This document shows, in pieces, positions 47,015 through 54,687 of a DNA stretch of 64,000 nucleotides. The stretch comes from Saccharomycopsis phalli. Lineage: Eukaryota > Ascomycota > Saccharomycetes > Ascoideales > Saccharomycopsidaceae. The DNA is taken from positions 186,001 to 250,000 of the forward strand of contig CP073218.1 of the NCBI GenBank assembly GCA_020342235.1. The letters run 5' to 3'. Numbering within the stretch: position 1 is the first letter of the stretch; every line of letters starts with the position of its first letter. Below the pieces are notes generated by a model. The model was not told the origin of the DNA. It ran no database searches and worked only from the letters and a program-made list of their open reading frames with translations. The position numbers and the translations under genes are program-made.

Positions 47015-48532
47015 ATGGCCAGTAACAATGCTCCTCAGATTTATGGAGGCGACGAGGTAGGCGCAATTGTCTTGGATCCTGGATCTTATAATACACGTGC
47101 TGGATATGCAGGAGATGACAGTCCACGTTATGTTATTCCTTCCTTCTATGGGGTGAACAATGATACAAAGGCCAACACCATGGACGTGGAGTTGGATTAC
47201 AAAAATCTTAATTACAAGGAAAAATATAAGCGGAGGGAGTATACTTATTTTGGAGATGAGCTGTGCCATATTCCTCGGAATAATACTGAGATTCAAGGTA
47301 TTATCAACGATGAAGTGATCCAAGATTGGGATGGGGCTATTGAAATGTTTGATTATTTGTTTAAAAGCATGGACATTGAGATAGAAGATCGTCCGGTGCT
47401 ACTAACAGAACCTGTCTGGAACACAAAGAAAAATAAGTTGAAATCCTTGGAAATATTCTTGGACTTTTTCAATACACCTGGATTTTATTTAGCAAAAGCC
47501 CCGGCTTGCTGTTCCTTCGCGGTCGGAAGACCAAACAGTTTGATTGTGGATATTGGTCACGATATTACCAGTGTGACCCCTGTGCTTGATGGAATGACAT
47601 TGTCCAAGAATACTATGAAGACCCATTATGCTGGTAGATTCATAGACTCCCAGCTAATGACATCCTTCAGCCAACGGAAGATTAAATTAATTCCAAAGTT
47701 TGAGGTTCGAAGAAAAGAGATTTTGAAATATTCTTTGAAACAATACGCCGATCACGAAGACCCTGTGGAGCAGTATACGAAGAGAATGGGGCTACCACAA
47801 AACTTGACACAGTCTTATATTAATTTTGAATTGTTGAACTTATACAATGAGATGAAGGAAACTCTTATTGTGGTGCCTGAAACTCCGATATCAGACTCGC
47901 AAAAATTCGAGTATCAGTCAAGATACTTTGAGTTGCCAACTGGCCTTCAAGTTGAATTTGAGAAAGAACGGTATGAAATTGGAGATTCGTTATTTAACCC
48001 TGCTGATTATATTGACTATTTAAAAGATAATCCAGAAGGCAACAATGACAAAAGTGGGAAATGGGAGGAAGAAAATGGTGAAATGGCAGCACTTGATATC
48101 AATAATAACTACGTTCCATTAAAGAGAGGTAAAAAGAAAGACGCCGATGAAATCAAAGAAGAAGAAGAATCTGAACAGGTGCAAAGTGACGTCCCTGAAA
48201 GTAAAGTCAGTGGATTATCGACTTTAATCAACAAAACGATATCACAACTAGATATAGATATCAGACAGCAGGTATCACACAATATCGTTATCACTGGGTC
48301 ATTGTCGTTAATTCCAGGTTTGAATGACAGAATTCTCAAAGATTTGAATGAGTCGTTGCCGGGATTGAAAATCCGATTGCATTCTACTGGTAATATTGTA
48401 GGCCGCAAATACCAGAATTGGATTGGCGGAAGCATTTTAGCCAGCTTGGGTACGTTTCATCAACTATGGGTAAGTAAAAAGGAGTACGAGGAAGTCGGGG
48501 GTGAGAGATTAATTACGGAGCGGTTTAGATGA
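47015..48532 (+). CDS. ARP4: Nuclear actin-related protein Arp4
   Basis: A 505-residue actin-related protein, a subunit of NuA4, SWR1 and INO80 chromatin complexes. The start MASNNAPQIYGGDEVGAIVLDPGSY (in part: YGGDEVGAIVLDPGS) matches Arp4, as do LLTEPVWN, ACCSFAVGRPNSLIVDIGHD and DGMTLSKNT. The C-terminal SWIGG-like block is NWIGGSILASLGTFHQLW, followed by the Arp4-specific ending KKEYEEVGGERL. An acidic insert near residue 380 is expected. The frame stays open 96 codons upstream across the SEC12 start; no likeness to Arp4 there, so I take the ATG at 47015. The promoter shared with SEC12 is only 129 bp. Confidence 0.94.
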   Translation: MASNNAPQIYGGDEVGAIVLDPGSYNTRAGYAGDDSPRYVIPSFYGVNNDTKANTMDVELDYKNLNYKEKYKRREYTYFGDELCHIPRNNTEIQGIINDEVIQDWDGAIEMFDYLFKSMDIEIEDRPVLLTEPVWNTKKNKLKSLEIFLDFFNTPGFYLAKAPACCSFAVGRPNSLIVDIGHDITSVTPVLDGMTLSKNTMKTHYAGRFIDSQLMTSFSQRKIKLIPKFEVRRKEILKYSLKQYADHEDPVEQYTKRMGLPQNLTQSYINFELLNLYNEMKETLIVVPETPISDSQKFEYQSRYFELPTGLQVEFEKERYEIGDSLFNPADYIDYLKDNPEGNNDKSGKWEEENGEMAALDINNNYVPLKRGKKKDADEIKEEEESEQVQSDVPESKVSGLSTLINKTISQLDIDIRQQVSHNIVITGSLSLIPGLNDRILKDLNESLPGLKIRLHSTGNIVGRKYQNWIGGSILASLGTFHQLWVSKKEYEEVGGERLITERFR

Positions 48533-48563
48533 ATATAGTTTACGTTTGATGTATTGTCCATAG

Positions 48564-50366
48564 CTATTGATCTAAGTCAAATACATTGTTCTCCGTTCCA
48601 GTAAGGATCTCCTCCATTTCAGTTATTAAGCACATTTGTCTGGTGAGACAGAATCTGGCCTTTTCAATGAATTCCAACTTCTTCTGAATGATTCTATGGG
48701 GGTTTCGTATCTGGAACAATTCCGACAAATCCTCTACCGCATGACTTAGTGTGGTTTGATTCTGCTCAAATAATATATAGTTATTGTTATCTCTAGCCTG
48801 TTTCATGTAGAAACTCACCACATAAGACCACTTGAGCGTGTTTCTTGCCTGTAAAAGTGTTGATATTGAGTCCCGCAAGAATCGGGTCTCAATCCACGTA
48901 ACATTTTTCGCCTTTTGTATTGTCTTTACCCTGCTACCTAAATTATCAAAAGTTTTAGAATCCTTGTTCATGGAAGTCTCGTGAATGAGGTATCGTTCAA
49001 AGTAGTGGATATATTTATTGTACTCCTTTCGTATGACACTTCTTGTATTTTCTCCGTCGCGTGAAGCCTGTGGATTATACTTACTGCAGTTATAAGCGTC
49101 GGTATGGGTCTTCCAGGAAGCTAAGCAAATCCAACAAAACTCATAGTGGCACTTTTTACAAGTCATATGGTTGCATCCTCCGTTCTTTTCGATAGATGAA
49201 GCGCATCTGGAACAAGGTTTGGTGTTTAAGGTGATCCACTGGGCCGTTTCGCTATCATCTTGAGACTTTTCAACCCATTTTTTAACCACATCGCAAGGAC
49301 ATGGGTAATGGTTTTCAAATTTGCAATTTAAGCAAAAATTGTGAGACCTGGAGCACTTGACCATTGGTATCTTGGTAATATGTTTATTTAAGTATTCCTG
49401 CGATTCCAAGACATCATTAAACTCGATTACAGACTCACAGTTGGCGGCAGGGCACCAGGAATATCTTTTGTGTGACTCAACGTAGGCACCGGCAACGGAC
49501 TTTAAGTATTCATAGCCCTTGGTGTGAAACTCGAAAGTCTCTTCTTCGGTTATTAATTGCTTGAAATCTCCAATTTCCGAAATGTACAGTTCATCTTCTG
49601 TATCAGAATCGTCATCCGTGACATATTCTGCTTCTTCAGGTTCTTTATAGCTTCCAAATGCCACAGGATGGTAATGCCTATATTTTTTAAAGTAAATTTT
49701 ATTCTTCTTCTTTCCACTTTTAAACTTTGTGATTTGGGTTTTTTTTTCAGCGTTCTCTTCTTCATATAGTAGATCAATATCCCTCGCTGAGAATTTGAGC
49801 GGGCACTCATAGTCCATACACTTGATCAAGTTTGCTGACTTCAAATATCCGTTGACATATTTCTTATAACATACCTCACAAAAGTAATGTTCACAGCTCA
49901 AAGCAAATTTCTTTCCTTCAAGACTATATTCTTCGCAGCATATGTTGCAGCAAAACCCCGGCTCTTGGCCCATCAACTTCCCAGTCATGTCTACTTTGGG
50001 CAAGCCATTTTCACTGAACATCTTTGAAAACAGAGTCATGTACCCAAAAATCAAGGTGTCATTGTTCCAGTTATTCAACATTAAGGCGTAAAACACTTCA
50101 AACTCAGGAATACCTAGGATCGTACCCACTTTCTTAGCCTGCACCTTGAGAACATTCTCAACAACTTCACCGAGGGTATAATGAGTATAGTTGTACAAGT
50201 TCCTAAGAGTGGTCGTGGCACCACTATTATCAGTACCCATGTTCTCTTTGAATATAGACTGCAGGTGTTGAGCACCATAGTCCACATCATCGATCACGAT
50301 CCCGTCCTCATCTTCGTCATATTCGTATTCAAACGAGCAATCACTATCAAATTCTATGCTAGACAT
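48564..50366 (-). CDS. HEL1: RBR-type E3 ubiquitin ligase (Ariadne homologue)
   Basis: A 600-residue RING-between-RING ligase like yeast Hel1 (YKR017C), which ubiquitinates excess histones. After an acidic start (EYEYDEDEDGIVIDD) and a UBA-like region, RING1 begins near residue 138 (CNICCEEY, CEHYFCEVCYKKY). The IBR has CPAANC and FCLNCKFENHYPC. RING2 has CSRCASSIEKNGGCNHMTC, with the presumed catalytic cysteine in GGCNHM, and FCWICL. An Ariadne domain follows. A highly charged insert of about 60 residues (KSGKKKNKIYFKKYR, DDDSDTEDE) lies between RING1 and the IBR. The ATG at 50366 is clear. It is convergent with ARP4, 31 bp apart. Confidence 0.88.
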   Translation of the reverse strand: MSSIEFDSDCSFEYEYDEDEDGIVIDDVDYGAQHLQSIFKENMGTDNSGATTTLRNLYNYTHYTLGEVVENVLKVQAKKVGTILGIPEFEVFYALMLNNWNNDTLIFGYMTLFSKMFSENGLPKVDMTGKLMGQEPGFCCNICCEEYSLEGKKFALSCEHYFCEVCYKKYVNGYLKSANLIKCMDYECPLKFSARDIDLLYEEENAEKKTQITKFKSGKKKNKIYFKKYRHYHPVAFGSYKEPEEAEYVTDDDSDTEDELYISEIGDFKQLITEEETFEFHTKGYEYLKSVAGAYVESHKRYSWCPAANCESVIEFNDVLESQEYLNKHITKIPMVKCSRSHNFCLNCKFENHYPCPCDVVKKWVEKSQDDSETAQWITLNTKPCSRCASSIEKNGGCNHMTCKKCHYEFCWICLASWKTHTDAYNCSKYNPQASRDGENTRSVIRKEYNKYIHYFERYLIHETSMNKDSKTFDNLGSRVKTIQKAKNVTWIETRFLRDSISTLLQARNTLKWSYVVSFYMKQARDNNNYILFEQNQTTLSHAVEDLSELFQIRNPHRIIQKKLEFIEKARFCLTRQMCLITEMEEILTGTENNVFDLDQ

Positions 50367-50648
50367 TATAAATATTTCAGAATTCTAGAAAGATTTATAA
50401 CTAATGTTAAACGGGCGTGACTTGAGTGATTTTTAAAGCTTCCGATTAGAAGGAATTGACAGGCGAAGCATGAAGGATGGTCAGATTACGTAATATCAAT
50501 GAAATCGAAATGTATGACGATCCAAGTGAGACATTGATAGCATCATCATTCATAAAAAGTCACTGGGAATGACGTACTTCGGCAGTAGGAATCACTTACA
50601 AATTGATGTCATATAAAGGTTCAAAAGCCTAAAGTGTCTATGTTGAAT

Positions 50649-51500
50649 CTATAGTAGAATTCTGGGGAATGAGACGTTGATGACATTGAATATGTCAGAG
50701 AATTTTATTAATAGCAACGTTAAATTGAGAGCGATTAGTAAATTTATCTGTGATTTATATTTCTCGATTGTGTCAGATTGATTATTGTTGTGTGCATCGG
50801 AAGAACCCCATGTTAGATCATTATAGATGATCAATTCGAAATTGTTCAAATCGTGAATCGCTCGAATTATTGATTTCACTATTGAATTGTCTATTAGATA
50901 TGAGGAATAGATATCTATTGATCGATCTATGCTTGGGTATTTGATGTTTAAACTGTGGAAGATTTGGTATTTGAAGGTGTTGTCGAGGTTTGGAACTAAA
51001 TGATACAAATGTACCACGTTAATATTGAGGGTTTCACTGGGATGACTTGTGTTAATACTGGCCATCGACCCAATTATCGAGTCTATCGAATTAGTTTCAA
51101 TGTAATTGAAGTTATTCATTATTTGGTTGATATCGTTTCGCTTAATGACCTTTTCAAGGAATATATCTGTGGATCTATTGATGCTAACAAACTGTTCCAA
51201 TTCCTGGTCAAACGGAACTTTCTTCTTTCTGCTCTTTACGTAGTTGAGAAAGCAATATAGCACATTGTTGGAATTATGGTTTAGCTTAATGACACTGGAG
51301 TCTGATACCACCAATAGTTGCTTTAAGTTATCCTGGTTTATATTGCCATTTGAATTCCATTCGAATCTAGGAATATCCAACTTATCTGAGTTCAAATAAT
51401 AATAATCTGATACATCATACGACAAGTAATTGTATGTCGTGATGTTGATAGGAATGGCTGTCCCGATACTTAACCACGATATAAGTAATATTAGATTCAT
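50649..51500 (-). CDS. Unrecognised secretory-pathway protein, type I membrane topology
   Basis: A 283-residue protein with a clear signal peptide (MNLILLISWLSIGTAIP), a polar asparagine- and serine-rich lumenal part with several N-glycosylation sites (such as NIT, NRS, NTS and NQS) and one hydrophobic segment near the C-terminus (INLLIALNLTLLLIKF). The overall plan recalls ER proteins such as Big1 or Voa1/Ac45, but I see no clear sequence likeness. The frame opens at TTG 51533; the ATG at 51500 gives the signal peptide. It shares a 493-bp promoter with DLD1. Confidence 0.65.
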   Translation of the reverse strand: MNLILLISWLSIGTAIPINITTYNYLSYDVSDYYYLNSDKLDIPRFEWNSNGNINQDNLKQLLVVSDSSVIKLNHNSNNVLYCFLNYVKSRKKKVPFDQELEQFVSINRSTDIFLEKVIKRNDINQIMNNFNYIETNSIDSIIGSMASINTSHPSETLNINVVHLYHLVPNLDNTFKYQIFHSLNIKYPSIDRSIDIYSSYLIDNSIVKSIIRAIHDLNNFELIIYNDLTWGSSDAHNNNQSDTIEKYKSQINLLIALNLTLLLIKFSDIFNVINVSFPRILL

Positions 51501-51993
51501 GTGAAATATCTGGATAGCTTTCAAACAGACCAACCTTGGAGTATATATTTCAGTTTTGCTCAGAATAGGGGCTTACCATACTGTAGTAGATCAGTAATAA
51601 TAGGGGAAACTCTACATATAGAGCGCCGCATCGGGGTACTAAAATTACCGATATTACCCCAAACTTTGATATGAAATACTAAACAGCAACGTTTTCCTTG
51701 TTACCAAGTTCATGTTATAATAATGGCATTCTTATAAACGTGTTTCTGTCCTATGTCGCATAACTAAGTCGTCCAATGTCGCGCAGATTATCATTTAAAA
51801 CTTCAACCAGACTACATCTGCCAAAAATTATCTTCTTACATTCAAAACATTCGTTATGTCAGCTCAGGGCTGCTCAGCGCAACATTAAATATCGTGCTTT
51901 CAACTTTTTTCCCTTGTACCGTGGCGCAAGTCATGAGCGTTGACACCATCCGCGGCATATATAACCTCAAATTATTACACTCAGTGGTTTACG
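51501..51993. promoter_or_regulatory. Divergent promoter between a secretory protein gene and DLD1
   Basis: Holds nested inverted repeats at 51630-51660: GGGGTA (51633-51638) facing TACCCC (51655-51660), and inside them ATCGG (51630-51634) facing CCGAT (51648-51652). A CCGCGG is at 51950-51955, directly before a TATATAA at 51958-51964 that is only 29 bp from the DLD1 ATG. A CCAAT is near 51775. No coding frame is seen. Confidence 0.45.
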
Positions 51994-53631
51994 ATGAATA
52001 AATTCAGCAAAACGTTTCTCAGGTTAAACAGGAGCTATTCTAGTTCCTTTAGAGGAAAGTCTTCTAGTTATTCAAAGTTGTTATATTTGGGGATTGGCGC
52101 GGTATCTACGGTATCAATTAGCTATTATTTCAATCAGACCAGGGTCCAAACTTCCACGACTCAATTGAGCCAAGTCACCCCGTTTAAATATGCCGAAGGC
52201 TCCCTACTCAAAAAGGGTTTTAAGGAGATTGAGCTGATTCTCGGATCAGATAATGTCACCTACACTCCATCGGAGTTAGATCTCCATAGTGATAGTTTCT
52301 TCAATATACATAAGCCCAAGCCAACCGAAAAACCACGTTTGATTGTCTACCCAAAGGACACAGAAGAGGTAAGTCAAGTATTGAAGGTCTGCAATCAATA
52401 CAAAATCCCAGTTGTTCCATTTTCGGGAGGGACCTCTCTTGAAGGTAACTATATTCTGACCCGGTCAGGTATCGTCATTGACTTTACCAAACTCAACAAA
52501 ATCATCTCACTCAACGCTGACGACTTGGACGTGGTAGTTCAAGCAGGTGTTGGCTGGCAGGATCTTGATGAGTACCTCAAGCCTTACAACTTGCTTTTTG
52601 GTCCTGATCCAGGTCCTGGGGCCCGAATTGGTGGCATGGTGGCTACCCTGTGTTCCGGGACACAGGCATTTAGATACGGGACAATGAAGGAAAATGTGTT
52701 GAATCTCACTGTGGTTTTGGCTGATGGAACTATTCTCAAGACCAAGCAACGGTCTAAGAAATCTGCTGCTGGGTACAATTTGACTGGGCTCTTTATAGGG
52801 TCAGAAGGTACTTTAGGAATAGTCACTGAGGCGACTTTGAAATTAAACCCACGGCCAGTTCATGAATCTGTGGCTTTGGTTACGTTCAAAAATATTCAGC
52901 AGGCTACTCAAACTGTTGAGAAACTCTTGCAAAATGGAACTGGTCTGTTGAATGCCATTGAGTTGATGGACAACAACATGTTAAGATGTGTTAACGACTC
53001 TGGACAAACCACGCAAAAGTTTGAGGAAACCCCAACACTTCTATTGAAGATCGGTGGCGGAACCTCTAAAATCTTGAAGGAAAACATTAATTTGGTTAAA
53101 GCTGTGTCTAAGGAATTTGACTCAAAAGACTTCAAGTTCGCCAGGGATGAACAGGAAAAGATAGAGCTTTGGCAAGCCCGAAAGCTTGTCCTCTTGTCTA
53201 GTATTGACTACGGAAGAAAAGTAGTGTCACCAGATGCAAAGGTCTGGGTCACAGACGTGGCTGTCCCAGTCTCAAAACTTAGTCAATTAATCACGGAAAG
53301 TAAGAAACAATTGGACTCTTTGGACGGGGTATTCAGTGCCGTTCTTGGGCATGTGGGCGACGGAAACTTTCACAGTGTCATTGTCTATAAGGAGGAAGAC
53401 GAAAAGAGAGTACATAAAGTTGTTGATGGGATTGTTTATCGGGCTTTGGAGTTTGAAGGTACATGTACTGGCGAACATGGCGTAGGAATGGGAAAACGTC
53501 ATTTCTTGGAGAAGGAAGTGGGCGAGAATTCCATTGCGTTGATGAGACAATTGAAGTTGAGTTTGGATCCTTACGGGTTGTTGAATGTTGACAAAGTGTT
53601 TAAGATCGATCCAACCGATACCGAGCTTTAA
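51994..53631 (+). CDS. DLD1: Mitochondrial D-lactate dehydrogenase (cytochrome)
   Basis: A 545-residue FAD enzyme that oxidises D-lactate to pyruvate and passes electrons to cytochrome c at the inner mitochondrial membrane. The presequence is basic (MNKFSKTFLRLNRSYSSSFR) and a hydrophobic stretch follows (LLYLGIGAVSTVSISYYF). The FAD-binding domain has PFSGGTSLEGN, FGPDPGPGARIGGMVAT and FRYGTMKENV. The C-terminal domain has GHVGDGNFHSV and GEHGVGMGKRHFLEKE. The frame opens at TTG 51940; the ATG at 51994 gives the import signal. At residue 219 a CTG codon stands where the family has serine (GGMVAT-S-CSGT), a sign of the CUG-Ser code. Confidence 0.94.
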   Translation: MNKFSKTFLRLNRSYSSSFRGKSSSYSKLLYLGIGAVSTVSISYYFNQTRVQTSTTQLSQVTPFKYAEGSLLKKGFKEIELILGSDNVTYTPSELDLHSDSFFNIHKPKPTEKPRLIVYPKDTEEVSQVLKVCNQYKIPVVPFSGGTSLEGNYILTRSGIVIDFTKLNKIISLNADDLDVVVQAGVGWQDLDEYLKPYNLLFGPDPGPGARIGGMVATLCSGTQAFRYGTMKENVLNLTVVLADGTILKTKQRSKKSAAGYNLTGLFIGSEGTLGIVTEATLKLNPRPVHESVALVTFKNIQQATQTVEKLLQNGTGLLNAIELMDNNMLRCVNDSGQTTQKFEETPTLLLKIGGGTSKILKENINLVKAVSKEFDSKDFKFARDEQEKIELWQARKLVLLSSIDYGRKVVSPDAKVWVTDVAVPVSKLSQLITESKKQLDSLDGVFSAVLGHVGDGNFHSVIVYKEEDEKRVHKVVDGIVYRALEFEGTCTGEHGVGMGKRHFLEKEVGENSIALMRQLKLSLDPYGLLNVDKVFKIDPTDTEL

Positions 53632-53766
53632 ATGAAGCAACGTCATTGTGACCAAGTACATCTACGTGGTTCTTGGCGTTTTTTTATTTTTTTAAATCTT
53701 GTGTTATATAAAGATAAAGCTGACATACATTTAGAGCCATAGACATTTGTACATTTAGGAATAATA

Positions 53767-54531
53767 CTACTTCACCAAGTCAAAATTAAATCCCGCATCC
53801 TTCAACTTTTCGATTCGTTGTTGTTTTCGCTTTTCATTCTTGATAGATGATTCCTTATACTGTTTGGCGCTTCTGTTTTCAAACTTCCGCTTGGCCACAT
53901 GAGCCCAAGGAATTTTCTTAAATTTCTTATCGCTGTTGTTAAATAGTTCCTTGATTTTTTCGCTTCCTCCCTCTCCAGTTTCATCAACTAACTGGCATTT
54001 CAAAACATGGTTGAATATTAAGTAGTTATTCATCGTCTCCTGTGCAATTTCAGCGACTTCGTAAGAATCAAATTCTAAAAATCCATAGTGCTTCGAATTC
54101 CCGGTCTTCCTGTTTCTAGCAATTCTCACATTGACTATTGTTCCAAATTGCTTAAAGTACTGTCTAATTTCCGGCTCCTCAAAGCCCTTTGGCAATCTGC
54201 CAATATACAAAATTCCCCGTTTCTTGGATTTCTTTTCACTCTTGGTCTTCTGAATTGTTGGAAGTTTCACTTTATGTATACTACTCAGAGACTTTGTTTC
54301 CTTCGCCTCTTCTTCATTTTCGTCTTCATCTTCGCCATTCTCGTCTTCATCTTCCTCCTCTTCATCAGTACTGGAAAAGCCATCGAATTCTTCATCGTCA
54401 GATTCATCATCACCACTGCCTTCTTGGTCTAATTTTAAAGTATCCTTGTCTAATTCATCCTCCACTTTCTTCGCTTTGACTTCCTTCTTCTTAATGTCTT
54501 TCTTTGTTTTATTTGTCTGCTTTTTTACCAT
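53767..54531 (-). CDS. NOP15: Ribosome biogenesis RNA-binding protein Nop15
   Basis: A 254-residue NIFK/Nop15-family protein needed for 60S assembly, binding near the ITS2 spacer of pre-rRNA in the nucleolus. A lysine-rich start is followed by a long acidic run (residues 40-80, with DEEEEDEDEN). One RRM spans about residues 105-182, with RNP2 LYIGRLP and RNP1 KHYGFLEF. A basic C-terminus ends with the conserved KLKDAGFNFDL. The size is close to S. cerevisiae Nop15 (220). A perfect PAC box and an RRPE lie directly upstream. Confidence 0.92.
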   Translation of the reverse strand: MVKKQTNKTKKDIKKKEVKAKKVEDELDKDTLKLDQEGSGDDESDDEEFDGFSSTDEEEEDEDENGEDEDENEEEAKETKSLSSIHKVKLPTIQKTKSEKKSKKRGILYIGRLPKGFEEPEIRQYFKQFGTIVNVRIARNRKTGNSKHYGFLEFDSYEVAEIAQETMNNYLIFNHVLKCQLVDETGEGGSEKIKELFNNSDKKFKKIPWAHVAKRKFENRSAKQYKESSIKNEKRKQQRIEKLKDAGFNFDLVK

Positions 54532-54551
54532 CTTTAAACACTTGAATGAAA

Positions 54552-54578
54552 GAAAATTTTTTAAACCTCACTCATCGC
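54552..54578 (-). promoter_or_regulatory. PAC and RRPE elements of the NOP15 promoter
   Basis: On the gene strand GCGATGAG (54578-54571) is a perfect PAC box and AAAAAATTTTC (54562-54552) is an RRPE, 20-47 bp before the start codon. The pair marks the ribosome-biogenesis regulon, as at ARX1. Confidence 0.65.
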
Positions 54579-54687
54579 ATAATTTTGCATGACTGGACCT
54601 AGATGAACAACTAACAATGAAATATAAGAAATAAAACGATTAAGTATTAATATTTATACCTTCCATAAAGGCAATTTTCTATTTATT

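Noticed and set aside
51498-51507. CATGTGAAAT, a perfect UAS-INO match
   Set aside because: It straddles the start codon of the secretory-protein gene, so it is probably chance.
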